From assembly GCA_036002485.1 (NCBI GenBank), contig DASYTI010000251.1, positions 1 through 64,000 on the forward strand: a stretch of DNA of 64,000 nt, written 5' to 3'. A program made the position numbers and the translations under genes. The notes under the pieces were generated by a model that saw only the letters and a program-made list of their open reading frames with translations, made no database searches and was not told where the DNA came from. This document shows positions 7,859 through 16,865 of the stretch, piece by piece. Positions within the stretch are counted from its first letter, which is position 1. The number at the start of each line of letters is the position of its first letter. This DNA comes from Candidatus Methylomirabilota bacterium. GTDB taxonomy: Bacteria; Methylomirabilota; Methylomirabilia; Rokubacteriales; CSP1-6.

Positions 7859-9476
7859 CATCGCCCGCGAGCTCGGGCTCGCCGACGAGGAGTGGATGCC
7901 CTATGGCCGCACCAAGGCCAAGGTCTTGCTGTCCGCGTTGCCGGCCCGCCGCGGCCGGCCCGACGGCAAGCTCGTGGTCGTCTCCGCGATCACGCCCACG
8001 CCGGCCGGCGACGGCAAGACCACCATGACCATCGGCCTGGGCCAGGCCCTCTGGCGGATCGGCGCCAAGCCGGTCGTCGCGCTGCGCGAGCCATCCATCG
8101 GCCCGACCCTCGGCATGAAGGGCGGCGGCACGGGCGGGGGGCGCGCGCAGGTCGTGCCCATGGAGGAGATCAATCTCCATTTCACGGGCGACTTCCACGC
8201 CATCACCTCCGCCCACAACCTCCTGGCCGCGGCCCTCGACAATCACCTCCACCACGGCAATGCCCTGGGCATCGACGTGCGCCAGGTGCTGTGGAAGCGC
8301 GTGCTCGACGTCAATGACCGCGCCCTCCGTCAGGTGATCGTGGGGCTGGGCGGCCGCATGGACGGCGTGCCGCGCGAGGCGGGCTTCCTCATCACCTCGG
8401 CCTCGGAGATCATGGCGGCCTTGTGTCTGGCCGAGGACCTTGCCGATCTCCGGACGCGCCTGGGCCGCATGCTCGTCGCCCTCCGGGCCGACGGCTCCGC
8501 CGTGCTGGCGGACGAGCTCAAGGTCACCGGCGCCATGGCCGCCCTCCTGCGGGACGCCGTGCACCCGAACCTCGTGCAGACCATGGAGGGAACGCCCGCC
8601 CTCGTGCACGGCGGGCCGTTCGCCAACATCGCGCACGGCTGCAACTCGGTGGTGGCCACGCGCCTGGCCCTCAAGCTCGGGGACATCTGCCTCACCGAGG
8701 CGGGCTTCGCCACCGATCTCGGGGCGGAGAAGTTCTTCGACATCAAGTGCCGGCTGGCCGGCCTGGTTCCCGACGGCGCCATGATCGTGGCGACGACGCG
8801 CGCGCTCAAGTATCACGGCGGCGTCCCCATAGCGGACCTGGGCAAGGAAAACGTCGAGGCCCTCGCGCGCGGGCTGGACAATCTCGACGCCCATGTCGCC
8901 TCCGTGCGGCAGTTCAAGGTGCCCGTGCTGATCGGGCTCAACCGCTACCCCACCGATACCGACCGCGAACACCAGACAGTGCTGAACTTCTGCCAGCGGC
9001 TCGGCGTCCCCGCCTATGTCGCGGACGTGTTCGGCCGCGGCGGCGAGGGCGGGGAAGACCTGGCCAGAGGCCTGCTCAAGCTCCTGGCCTCCGAGCGCTC
9101 GGCCTTCACGCCGCTCTATCCGCTGGACGCCCCCATCAAGGCCAAGCTCGAGACCATCGCCACGCAGATCTACGGCGCCGACGGCGTCGAATACCCGAAG
9201 AAGGTGGATCGCCAGATCGCCCAGGCCGAAGCGCTGGGCTACGACAAGCTGCCCGTCTGCGTGGCCAAGACGCAGCGGTCGCTCTCCGATGACCCGACGC
9301 TGCTCAACCGGCCCCGGGGCTTCATGATCACGATCAACGACCTGCGGATCTCGGCGGGGGCGGGCTTTCTGGTGGCGCTGGCCGGCGACATCACGACCAT
9401 GCCCGGCCTGCCGCGCAAGCCGAACGCCGAAGGCGTGGACGTCGCGCCCGACGGCAGCATCACGGGCCTCTTCTGA
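7830..9476 (+). CDS. fhs: formate--tetrahydrofolate ligase
   Basis: ATP-dependent ligation of formate to tetrahydrofolate, giving 10-formyl-THF for purines, fMet-tRNA or C1 assimilation. TPTPAGDGKTT (55-65) is the ATP loop. EPSIGPTLGMKGGGTGGG and INLHFTGDFHAI follow as in the family, and the C-terminus has ITTMPGLPRKPNA. At 548 residues it is close to the usual 555-560. The ATG overlaps the thioesterase gene by 29 bases; an internal start would remove conserved N-terminal residues. Confidence 0.95.
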   Translation: MPTSIRSIADIARELGLADEEWMPYGRTKAKVLLSALPARRGRPDGKLVVVSAITPTPAGDGKTTMTIGLGQALWRIGAKPVVALREPSIGPTLGMKGGGTGGGRAQVVPMEEINLHFTGDFHAITSAHNLLAAALDNHLHHGNALGIDVRQVLWKRVLDVNDRALRQVIVGLGGRMDGVPREAGFLITSASEIMAALCLAEDLADLRTRLGRMLVALRADGSAVLADELKVTGAMAALLRDAVHPNLVQTMEGTPALVHGGPFANIAHGCNSVVATRLALKLGDICLTEAGFATDLGAEKFFDIKCRLAGLVPDGAMIVATTRALKYHGGVPIADLGKENVEALARGLDNLDAHVASVRQFKVPVLIGLNRYPTDTDREHQTVLNFCQRLGVPAYVADVFGRGGEGGEDLARGLLKLLASERSAFTPLYPLDAPIKAKLETIATQIYGADGVEYPKKVDRQIAQAEALGYDKLPVCVAKTQRSLSDDPTLLNRPRGFMITINDLRISAGAGFLVALAGDITTMPGLPRKPNAEGVDVAPDGSITGLF

Positions 9477-9482
9477 ACGCTG

Positions 9483-9491
9483 TGCTATACT
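9483..9491 (+). promoter_or_regulatory. extended -10 promoter of the ABC operon (TGCTATACT)
   Basis: TGC-TATACT lies 35 bases before the ATG of the ABC ATPase and 7 bases after the fhs stop. No -35 hexamer is visible at 16-18 bases, as expected for an extended -10 promoter. It is identical to the element at 61043-61051. Confidence 0.55.
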
Positions 9492-9525
9492 TTTCGACGG
9501 TCCGGGAGCGTCGCGGGCCCCGTCT

Positions 9526-10503
9526 ATGATTCAGGTCGACCATCTGACAAAAAGCTATGGGCCGGTCACGGCCATCCAGGACGTCTCCTTCACCGTCGGC
9601 AAGGGCCAGATCGTGGGCTTTCTCGGGCCGAACGGCGCGGGCAAGTCGACCACGATGAGAATCCTCTCATGTTTCATGCCGGCCTCGGGCGGCACGGCCC
9701 AGGTCGCCGGCTTCGACGTCTTCACCCAGTCTCTCGAGGTGCGCCGCCGCATCGGCTATCTCCCGGAGAACGCTCCCCTCTACGCGGACCTGCCCGTCGC
9801 CGCCTACCTCGACTTCGTCGCCGAGGCCAAAGGCGTCGCGCGCGGCGTGCGCCGGGCCAAGGTCGCCGACGTGATGGAGCGCTGCTTCGTCACGGACATG
9901 CAGCACCGGCTCATCGGCAAGCTCTCCAAGGGCTATCGCCAGCGGGTCGGCCTCGCTCAGGCGCTCCTGGGCGACCCCGAGGTCCTGATTCTCGACGAGC
10001 CGACCATCGGCCTCGACCCGCGACAGATCGCCGAGATCCGCGCCCTCATCAAGTCGCTGGGCGGCCAGCACACGGTGATCCTGTCGACGCATATCCTGCC
10101 GGAAGTCTCCATGGTCTGCGACAGCGTCATCATCATCAATCGCGGGCGCATCGTCGCCCAGGGGACGCAGGCGGAGCTGGTGCAGCAGGTCTTTCCCGCC
10201 GCGCGGCTCGAGGTGCAGGTGGTCGGCCCCGCCGAGGCCGTGATCGCCGCCCTCAAGGGGCTGCCTGGAGTCACCGGGGTCGAGGCGCTCGACGCGCGCG
10301 ACGGCGCCGCGCGGTTCCTGATCGAGTCCCCGCGAGAGCGGGACGTGCGCGGCGAGCTGGTCCGCCTGGTGACGGGGCGGGGCTGGGGGCTGCTCGAGCT
10401 GCATCAGACGGGCCTCTCCCTCGAGGAGGTGTTCATCCGCGTCGTCGCCGGGGAGGAGCACGCGCCCCAGATCGAGGAAGCCGTGGTCGAGGAGACACGG
10501 TGA
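9526..10503 (+). CDS. ABC transporter ATP-binding protein, GldA-like
   Basis: A 325-residue ABC ATPase: Walker A GPNGAGKST (34-42), signature LSKGYRQR (133-140), Walker B VLILDEP (153-159) and switch His in ILSTHIL. The extra C-terminal domain of about 90 residues is usual in GldA/NatA-type subunits. It heads an operon with a membrane subunit, a GldG-like protein and a DUF4340 protein, the common non-gliding version of the Gld ABC exporter. The stop TGA overlaps the next ATG by one base. Confidence 0.9.
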   Translation: MIQVDHLTKSYGPVTAIQDVSFTVGKGQIVGFLGPNGAGKSTTMRILSCFMPASGGTAQVAGFDVFTQSLEVRRRIGYLPENAPLYADLPVAAYLDFVAEAKGVARGVRRAKVADVMERCFVTDMQHRLIGKLSKGYRQRVGLAQALLGDPEVLILDEPTIGLDPRQIAEIRALIKSLGGQHTVILSTHILPEVSMVCDSVIIINRGRIVAQGTQAELVQQVFPAARLEVQVVGPAEAVIAALKGLPGVTGVEALDARDGAARFLIESPRERDVRGELVRLVTGRGWGLLELHQTGLSLEEVFIRVVAGEEHAPQIEEAVVEETR

Positions 10504-11270
10504 TGGGGTGGCTGCCCGTCTTCAAGAAGGAGATGCGGCTCTACTTCGGCTCCCCCGTGGCCTATGCCGTGGCCACCTTCTTCCTCTTCGTGACGGCCTT
10601 TTTCTTCGTGCCCGCCTTCCGGGGCTTCGCCGAGCTGTCGATGCGGGCGGCCATGCAGCCGCAGTTTGGCGGGAACCTGAACGCCACCGAGAGCATCCTC
10701 CGGCCGCTCATCTACAACATGGCCGTGGTCCTGCTCTTCTTCATCCCGATGGTGACCATGCGCCTCATCGCCGAGGAGCGGCGGGCGGGCAACATGGAGC
10801 TCCTCCTGACCTATCCGCTGCGGGACGGAGAAATCCTGCTGGGCAAGTTTCTCGCCGCCCTCGTCCTCTACATGCTCATCCTGGCCCTCACCCTCTTCTA
10901 CCCGGTGACCGTGGCCTGGTTCACGCGGCTGGAATGGGGCGCGGTCGCCACTGGCTACCTGGGGCTTCTCCTCATCGGGGCCGCTTTCCTCTCGGTGGGG
11001 CTCTTCGTGTCGTCCACGACGGAGAACCAGATCGTGGCGGGCTTCGGCACCTTCGGGGCCCTCCTCGGACTCTGGCTGCTCGGCTGGTTCTCGGACACGA
11101 CCCAGGGCACCCTCCGTACCGTCGTCCAGCAGGCCGGCATCATCGAGCACATGGATAGCTTCGCCAAGGGCGTCCTCGAGACCAAGGACATCGTGTACTA
11201 CCTGTCGGTGATCGGGTTCGCGCTCTTCCTGGCCCTGCGCTCGCTGGACTCGCAGCGGTGGCGAGGATAG
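10503..11270 (+). CDS. ABC transporter permease, GldF/ABC-2 type
   Basis: A 255-residue membrane protein with about six helices. The segment RLIAEERRAGNMELLLTYPL is the coupling-helix region typical of ABC-2/GldF permeases (EERR-GT-ELL pattern). It pairs with the ATPase just upstream (stop and start share one base) and the GldG-like protein 4 bases downstream. The ATG at 10503 is favoured because upstream in-frame sequence overlaps the ATPase gene. Substrate unknown. Confidence 0.88.
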   Translation: MGWLPVFKKEMRLYFGSPVAYAVATFFLFVTAFFFVPAFRGFAELSMRAAMQPQFGGNLNATESILRPLIYNMAVVLLFFIPMVTMRLIAEERRAGNMELLLTYPLRDGEILLGKFLAALVLYMLILALTLFYPVTVAWFTRLEWGAVATGYLGLLLIGAAFLSVGLFVSSTTENQIVAGFGTFGALLGLWLLGWFSDTTQGTLRTVVQQAGIIEHMDSFAKGVLETKDIVYYLSVIGFALFLALRSLDSQRWRG

Positions 11271-11274
11271 GCCG

Positions 11275-12885
11275 GTGAGCCTGCTCAAGCGCTGGGGCAT
11301 GTCGGCCACCGTGGGATTTCTGCTCGCCGCGGCCGCCCTGGCCCTCTTCGTGCCGTGGCTGATCAGGCTACGCTGGGCTCTCATGATCGCCGCGGGAGTG
11401 CTCTTCATCGCCACCGGCGCCGCGAACTGGCGCGAGGGCGCCTCGTTCCTGGGCCGTCGGGGCACGCGCTATGGCGCGAGCGCGGCTCTCCTGGTCGTGC
11501 TGGCCCTGGGCATCGTGGTCATGGCCAATGCCGTCTCGGTCCGCTACAGCGCACGGTGGGACCTGACCGAGAACAAGCGCCACAGCCTTTCCTCCCAGAC
11601 GGTCAAGATCCTCCAGGGGCTCAAGGCCCCTGTCGAGGTCATCGCCTTCTTCCGATCGGATCAGCCCGGCAAGCGCGTCGCCGAGGACCTGCTGAAGCAA
11701 TACGCCGGAGCCTCCAAGGGCAAGCTCACCTATCGCATGGATGATCCGGACCGGGCGCCGGGACTGGCCAAGCGACTCGGCGTCGAGAGCTATGGCACCC
11801 TGGTGCTCCAGAGCGGCGAGAAGTCCGAGAAGGTGCTCGAGGCCGACGAGGAGCGGCTCACCAATGCCCTCGTCAAGGTCACGCGCTCGGGCAAGCGCGT
11901 CGTCTACATGCTCAAGGGACATGGCGAGCGCGAGACCGGCAATACCGAGCGTCCGGGCATGAGCCGCGCCAAGGACGAGCTGGAGAAGGCCAACTACGAG
12001 CTCAAGGACCTTGTGCTGGCGCGCGATCCCAAGGTCCCCGCCGACGCCTCCGTGGTGATCATCGCGGGGCCGCGCACGGACCTCTTCCCCCAGGAGCTCG
12101 AGGCTCTCGACGCCTATCTCTCCAGGGGGGGCAAGATCTTTTTCATGGCCGATCCGTTCCAGGCCGAGGGGCTCGCCAAGTACCTGACCAAGTACGGGAT
12201 CACCCTCGGCAACGACGTGGTCATCGAGCTCAGCCCCATCGGCCGTCTCTTCGGCGTGGGGCCCGAGGTCCCCGTGATCAACCAGTACGAGCCGCACCCG
12301 ATCACCAAGGACCTGGGCGGCGTGATGACGCTCTTCCCGATCACCCGCTCGGTCCAGCTGTCGAAGGCCCAGGTCAGGGGCGTCGCGCCGCAGGTGCTCG
12401 CGCGGTCGAGCCCGCAGTCCTGGGGCGAGACGGACCGCGTCGCCCTTCAGCGTGGTGAGGTCAAGCCGGATCCCAACGACACGCCGGGTCCCGTCCCCGT
12501 CGCGGCCGTGGTCACCCTCGACGTGCTACCGGGCGCCGCCGCCAAGGGCGAAGGCGCCAAGGACGAAGGCGGCAAGGGCGAGGGCGCCAAGGGCGAGGAC
12601 AAGACGCCGTCCAAGGCGCGCATCGTCGTGGTGGGAACCTCGAACCTCGCCAGCAACCAGTTCCTGGGCGCTCAGGGAAACCGCGATTTCTTCATGAACG
12701 TCGTCTCGTGGCTGGCCGACGAGGCGGACCAGGTCGCGGTGCGGCCCCGGGATGCGCGACAGAACCCCATCTTCATCAGCGAAGCGCAGTCCCAGGCCGT
12801 GCTGTGGCTGTCCCTCCTCGTGCTGCCCGGCGCGGTGATGGTCTGCGGCATCTTCGTCGTCGTGCACCGCCGTCGCCAGAAGTAG
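11275..12885 (+). CDS. GldG-family ABC-associated protein
   Basis: Three hydrophobic segments at the N-terminus (about 8-28, 30-48, 65-88) precede a large extracytoplasmic domain starting SVRYSARWDLTENKRHSLS, which is highly typical of GldG. Later come VIIAGPRTDLFPQELEALD and GGKIFFMADPF, and one C-terminal helix (about 508-528). A Lys/Gly/Glu-rich linker (about 423-440, repeats of KGEGAK) interrupts the domain and looks like slippage expansion. GldG is required for gliding in Bacteroidetes; elsewhere its role is undefined. GTG start, 4 bases after the permease. Confidence 0.85.
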   Translation: MSLLKRWGMSATVGFLLAAAALALFVPWLIRLRWALMIAAGVLFIATGAANWREGASFLGRRGTRYGASAALLVVLALGIVVMANAVSVRYSARWDLTENKRHSLSSQTVKILQGLKAPVEVIAFFRSDQPGKRVAEDLLKQYAGASKGKLTYRMDDPDRAPGLAKRLGVESYGTLVLQSGEKSEKVLEADEERLTNALVKVTRSGKRVVYMLKGHGERETGNTERPGMSRAKDELEKANYELKDLVLARDPKVPADASVVIIAGPRTDLFPQELEALDAYLSRGGKIFFMADPFQAEGLAKYLTKYGITLGNDVVIELSPIGRLFGVGPEVPVINQYEPHPITKDLGGVMTLFPITRSVQLSKAQVRGVAPQVLARSSPQSWGETDRVALQRGEVKPDPNDTPGPVPVAAVVTLDVLPGAAAKGEGAKDEGGKGEGAKGEDKTPSKARIVVVGTSNLASNQFLGAQGNRDFFMNVVSWLADEADQVAVRPRDARQNPIFISEAQSQAVLWLSLLVLPGAVMVCGIFVVVHRRRQK

Positions 12886-12894
12886 CTCCCGATC

Positions 12895-14664
12895 ATGAGC
12901 TGGAAGACCCTGGTCATCCTGGCCGTCATCGCTGTGGGTCTCGGCGGTTTCCTCGTGGTGGACAACTACTGGCTGATCCCGAAGCGGGAAAAGGTCGAAG
13001 GCGCCAAGGGCCGTCTGTGGAAAGTAGAACCCAAGGATGTGGAGACGGTCACCATCAAACGCAAGGGCGAGACCATACGTCTCAAGCGGTCGGCTGACGG
13101 CTGGGACATGCTCGAGCCCGTGAAGGCGCGAGGTGACCGGGGTGCCGTGGACGAGGTGGTGACGAGCCTGGCCACCCTGCGCGCCGACCGCGAGATCGAC
13201 CCCAATCCCGCCAAGCTCTCGGACTTCGGGCTCGAGCCGCCCGCGGCCGAGGTCACCCTCGAGGTCAAGGATGGCAAGGCGCCGCTCACGCTCGCCGTGG
13301 GCGGCAAGAACCCGACCGGTGTCTGGGTCTATGCCCGCGAAGGCAGCAAGCCCGCCGTGGTCGCCCTGGGGGAATCGGTGTTCCGCGACACCGCGCGTCC
13401 CGTCTCCGACTTCAGGGACAAGACGGTGCTTGCCTTCGACCGCAAGAACGTGACCACGGTTGATCTGGATCTCGAGGGCTCCAAGATGACCCTCGAGGCC
13501 CTCGAAGGCGGCAAGTGGAAGATCGCCAGGCCCGGGCCCTATCCCGCCGACGCCGATGTGGTCGCGGAGGCCCTCGACAAGCTCGCGGCCGCCAAGGTCA
13601 GGGAGTTCGTGGGCCAGCCCAGCTCGCTCGGACCCTATGGCCTCGACAAGCCCTCGAGCATCACCATCTGGCTCGGCAAGGACAAGGACCGCACGTCGAA
13701 GACCCTGCTCTTCGGCAAGGTGGACAAGGCGAAGAAGGGCGTCTATGTCGTGCGGCAGGGCGAGCCGGAAGTGCTGCTGACCGGCGAAGAGGTCTGGGAC
13801 AAGCTGCCCCGGACGGTGGCCGCCGCTCGCGACAAGATCGTCTTCGCCTATGCCTATGACAAGGTGAGCCGCGTCGAGCTCGACCATGGCCGGGGCAAGG
13901 TCACCCTCGAGCGCGATGGCATCTCCTGGAAGATCACCGCGCCCGAGTCGCTCACCGCCGATACGAGCGTGGTCAATGCGCTCTTGTGGCGCCTGCGCGA
14001 TCTGCGCGCCTCGGGCTTCCTCGACGAATCCGCCTCCGGCATCCCCCGCTATCTGGGCAAGCCCGCCGTCACCGTCCGGCTCTGGGAGGAAGGGGCCAAG
14101 GAGCCGCGCACCTTCCTGCTCGCCCTGTCGAAAGATCTCAAGGCGGGTGAGTCGACGGGCGTGGCCGCCACAGCGGGGCAGGGACCGGTGGTGATGGTCG
14201 AGTCCAAGGCCGTGACCGACCTCGAGAAGACGTCCGCCGACCTGCGCGACAAGACGGTCGTCGCCTCCTTCGACATGAAGGAGGTCAAGCGCGTCCGCGT
14301 GGTCGCGGGCGACAAGCGGCTGGTGGTCGAGAAGCGTGGCGAGGACGCGTGGCGGATCGTGGAAGGCGGCAAGGGTAGTGCCAAGGAATTCAAGGTCACG
14401 AGTCTGTTGCTGGCCCTCCGCGCGCTGCGCTGGAAGGACATCGCGGCGCCGGATGCCTCCCAGGCACAGAAGTTCGGCCTCGACAAGCCCGAGGTGGAAG
14501 TGACCGTGCTCAAGGGCGACGGCAGCGAGATGGCCAAGCTCGCCATCGGGCGTACCGAGGACAAGGTCGCCTATGTCCAGAGCAAGTCCGCGCCCGGCGT
14601 GTACGTGGTGGACACCACGGCGCTCGACGACATCCGCAAGGCCCCGACCGACATCCCGGGCTAG
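12895..14664 (+). CDS. DUF4340 repeat protein, membrane-anchored
   Basis: One N-terminal helix (5-24) followed by about 560 extracytoplasmic residues built of repeated DUF4340-like units. A typical unit has V-T/V-ikRkg--i-L-r--dgW, a replacement helix, LadfGLe-P and a beta pair; the unit recurs about three times (starting near 40, 175 and 310, with a further partial one near 460). DUF4340 genes commonly follow GldG-like genes, as here with a 9-base gap, suggesting it is the periplasmic partner of this exporter. Function unknown. Confidence 0.85.
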   Translation: MSWKTLVILAVIAVGLGGFLVVDNYWLIPKREKVEGAKGRLWKVEPKDVETVTIKRKGETIRLKRSADGWDMLEPVKARGDRGAVDEVVTSLATLRADREIDPNPAKLSDFGLEPPAAEVTLEVKDGKAPLTLAVGGKNPTGVWVYAREGSKPAVVALGESVFRDTARPVSDFRDKTVLAFDRKNVTTVDLDLEGSKMTLEALEGGKWKIARPGPYPADADVVAEALDKLAAAKVREFVGQPSSLGPYGLDKPSSITIWLGKDKDRTSKTLLFGKVDKAKKGVYVVRQGEPEVLLTGEEVWDKLPRTVAAARDKIVFAYAYDKVSRVELDHGRGKVTLERDGISWKITAPESLTADTSVVNALLWRLRDLRASGFLDESASGIPRYLGKPAVTVRLWEEGAKEPRTFLLALSKDLKAGESTGVAATAGQGPVVMVESKAVTDLEKTSADLRDKTVVASFDMKEVKRVRVVAGDKRLVVEKRGEDAWRIVEGGKGSAKEFKVTSLLLALRALRWKDIAAPDASQAQKFGLDKPEVEVTVLKGDGSEMAKLAIGRTEDKVAYVQSKSAPGVYVVDTTALDDIRKAPTDIPG

Positions 14665-14672
14665 GAAGGCTC

Positions 14673-15347
14673 ATGACCGCTCGCTCACCGTCGCTCTACC
14701 TCAGGCAAATGGAGCTCGGCCCCATGCAGAACTTCGTCTACCTGGTGGGGGACCCGGAGACGCGGGAGTGCGTGGCCGTGGATCCGGCGTGGGAGATCGA
14801 CGCGATCGTGGACCAGATCGCCTCCGACGACATGCGGCTCAAGGGCGTTCTGGTCACCCACACGCATCAGGACCATGTGGGCGGCCATCTCTTCGGCCAC
14901 GACATTCCGGGCATCGCGGATCTCCTGGGCAAGGCCGCCGCCAAGGTCTACGTCCATGCGGCGGAGCGGGAATTCCTCAAGGGATTCGGCTCGGATCTGG
15001 TCAAGGTCGAGGGGGGCGAGACGCTCGACGTGGGCCGCATGAAGATCACCTTCGTCCACACCCCGGGCCACACCCCGGGTTCGCAGTGCTTCCTCGTGGA
15101 CGGGCGTCTGATCTCCGGCGACACCCTCTTCATCCGCTCGTGCGGCCGCACCGATCTGCCCGGCAGCGATCCCCAGGAGATGTACACCTCGCTGACCCGG
15201 CGGCTGGGCGCCCTTCCCGACGAGACGGTCGTCTTCCCCGGCCACAACTATGGCGGCACCGTCACCACCATCGGCGACGAGAAGCGCCACAATCCCATGA
15301 TGCGCTTCTCCTCAATGACGGAATTCCTCCGGGTGATGGGGCGGTAG
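14673..15347 (+). CDS. MBL-fold hydrolase, glyoxalase-II-like
   Basis: A 224-residue metallo-beta-lactamase fold with THTHQDHVGGH (62-72; metal ligands His63, His65, Asp67, His68), HTPGHTPGSQCF, SGDTLFIRSCGRTDLPG and the late FPGHNYGG. The RTDLPG segment is seen in persulfide dioxygenase/hydroxyacylglutathione-hydrolase-like members, so thiol-ester or persulfide chemistry is plausible but unproven. It is 8 bases after the DUF4340 gene and probably co-transcribed. Its stop abuts a GC-hairpin repeat. Confidence 0.85.
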   Translation: MTARSPSLYLRQMELGPMQNFVYLVGDPETRECVAVDPAWEIDAIVDQIASDDMRLKGVLVTHTHQDHVGGHLFGHDIPGIADLLGKAAAKVYVHAAEREFLKGFGSDLVKVEGGETLDVGRMKITFVHTPGHTPGSQCFLVDGRLISGDTLFIRSCGRTDLPGSDPQEMYTSLTRRLGALPDETVVFPGHNYGGTVTTIGDEKRHNPMMRFSSMTEFLRVMGR

Positions 15348-15352
15348 CCTGT

Positions 15353-15488
15353 AGTTCGGAGTGGGGCTCCGCCCCCTTCCGAAGCCTCCCCCCGACGCAG
15401 CAATCTGAGAACCGCGCCGGCGAAGTCGGCGCTCGAAATGGAACATTCCTGCTCGCGAGAGCATGGAGACTACCGAAACGGACTGCTA
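15353..15488. repeat. convergent-gap hairpin repeat, copy A (shortened)
   Basis: Hairpin GGGGCTCCGCCCC, then CTTCCGAAGCCTCCCCCCGA, then GCGCCGGCGAAGTCGGCGC, a CTCGAA-TGGAACATTCCTGCTCG block and a CGGAC-GCTAG end. Relative to copies at 18105 and 28637 about 60 bases are missing in the middle. It starts 5 bases after the MBL gene's stop and its end supplies the stop codon of the opposing SDR gene. Confidence 0.8.
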
Positions 15489-16244
15489 GACCGCGGTGGC
15501 GCCGCCGTCGACGTACAGGACTTGGCCGGTGATGTAGTCGGGGCAGGTGGCGAAAAAGCGGACGGCCGCCGCCACATCCGCGGGATCCCCGAACCGCCCC
15601 ATGGGGATCTTGGCCCGGAGCCGCTCCTGGGTCTCTGAGGGGAGACCGTCCGGGAGGAGCACCGCGCCCGGGGCCACCGCATTGACTTGGATGCGCGGGG
15701 CCAGGGCCACGGCGAGGCCGCGGGTGAGCATGATCACGCCCGCCTTGGAGATGCCATAGGGGATATAGCCGGCCCAGGCCCGGCGCCCGCCCACGTCGGC
15801 CAGATTGATGATGCGGCCCCCGCGCCGGCCCATGGCGCGCGCCGCCGCCTGGGAACAGAAGAAGGCGCCCTTCACGTTGATCGCGATGAAGCGATCGAAA
15901 TCGGCCGGGGTCACCGTATCCCACGGTGTCCGGCGGAATATGCCCGCATTGTTGACCAGGAGGTCGAGCCGGCCGAGCCGGCGCACCGTCTCGCCCACGA
16001 GGCGCCGCGCCTCCGTCGGCTTCGCCACGTCGGCCCGGATGCGCACGGCGCGCGCGCGTAGCTTCTCGAGGTCGGCGACGGTCTGACGGGCCGCGGCCGC
16101 CGAGCGATGGTAGTTGATGGCGACGTCGAAGCCTCCGCGCGCCAGCTCGAGCGCGATGGCGCGGCCGAGGCGGATGGCGCCGCCCGTGACCAGCGCGACT
16201 TTGCGGGCCGTTTTATTGACATGCCTTGACCCGTGTGGTGTCAT
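15486..16244 (-). CDS. SDR oxidoreductase, pteridine-reductase-like
   Basis: A 252-residue Rossmann short-chain dehydrogenase: cofactor loop TGGAIRLGRA (20-29), LVNNAG (96-101), catalytic YGISK (Tyr163, Lys167). The usual catalytic Ser is replaced by Asp (NLADVGG, Asp150), 13 residues before the Tyr. The same Asp-13-Tyr arrangement is known in pteridine reductase PTR1/FolM, so a dihydropterin or dihydrofolate substrate is a reasonable guess. Transcribed divergently from the DUF502 gene, whose upstream sequence it overlaps. The stop lies in the end of hairpin repeat A. Confidence 0.8.
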   Translation of the reverse strand: MTPHGSRHVNKTARKVALVTGGAIRLGRAIALELARGGFDVAINYHRSAAAARQTVADLEKLRARAVRIRADVAKPTEARRLVGETVRRLGRLDLLVNNAGIFRRTPWDTVTPADFDRFIAINVKGAFFCSQAAARAMGRRGGRIINLADVGGRRAWAGYIPYGISKAGVIMLTRGLAVALAPRIQVNAVAPGAVLLPDGLPSETQERLRAKIPMGRFGDPADVAAAVRFFATCPDYITGQVLYVDGGATAV

Positions 16245-16253
16245 GAATTGACC

Positions 16254-16865
16254 ATGTCCGGTACGCTCCGCAACTGGATCAAGGTACGCTTCATCACTGG
16301 TTTCTTCGTCACCGTCCCCGCCGTGGCCACCGCCTGGCTTCTGTACGTGTTCTGGGACGCCATCGACAAGTTCTTCTCACCGGGCTACGAGCGCCTCTTC
16401 GGCCAGCGCGTCCCCGGCTTGGGCTTCCTGACCGCGGTGCTCCTCATCCTCTTCATGGGCACGGTGGCCACCAATGTCGTGGGCCGGCGCATTTTGGCCC
16501 GCATCGAGCTCCTCTTCATCCGAGTGCCCATCTTCCGCAATATCTATCCGTCCATCAAGCAGCTGCTCGAGGCCTTCTCGCCGGAGAAGCGTCAGGCCTT
16601 CAAGGCGGTCGTCCTCGCCGAGCATCCGCGCAAGGGCGAGTTCGTCTTCGGCTTCGTCACCTCTGAGCTTCTCGTGGAGACGCCGGACGGCAAGCGCGAG
16701 ATGGCCACCGTCTTCGTGCCGACCAACAACCTCTACCTGGGCGATGTGATCGTGCTCCCGCGGGAGGAGATCATCACCACGGGGCTCACCGTCGAGGAGG
16801 GCATCCGCATCATCCTCTCCGCCGGCACGGCCACCCCGTCGCGACTGCCCCGCGACCGGATGTGA
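16254..16865 (+). CDS. DUF502 membrane protein
   Basis: About 203 residues from the ATG at 16254 (an earlier in-frame start at 16233 overlaps the divergent gene). IKVRFITGFFVTVPAVATAW and a second hydrophobic segment near residues 55-75 are the two DUF502 helices; the cytoplasmic part has TELL-like FVFGFVTSEL and VFVPTNNLYLGDVIVLP. A TTGACA at 16216-16221 with TGTCAT 17 bases later would start transcription about 3 bases before the ATG. Function unknown. Its TGA is directly adjacent to the stop of the opposing hydrolase gene. Confidence 0.85.
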   Translation: MSGTLRNWIKVRFITGFFVTVPAVATAWLLYVFWDAIDKFFSPGYERLFGQRVPGLGFLTAVLLILFMGTVATNVVGRRILARIELLFIRVPIFRNIYPSIKQLLEAFSPEKRQAFKAVVLAEHPRKGEFVFGFVTSELLVETPDGKREMATVFVPTNNLYLGDVIVLPREEIITTGLTVEEGIRIILSAGTATPSRLPRDRM

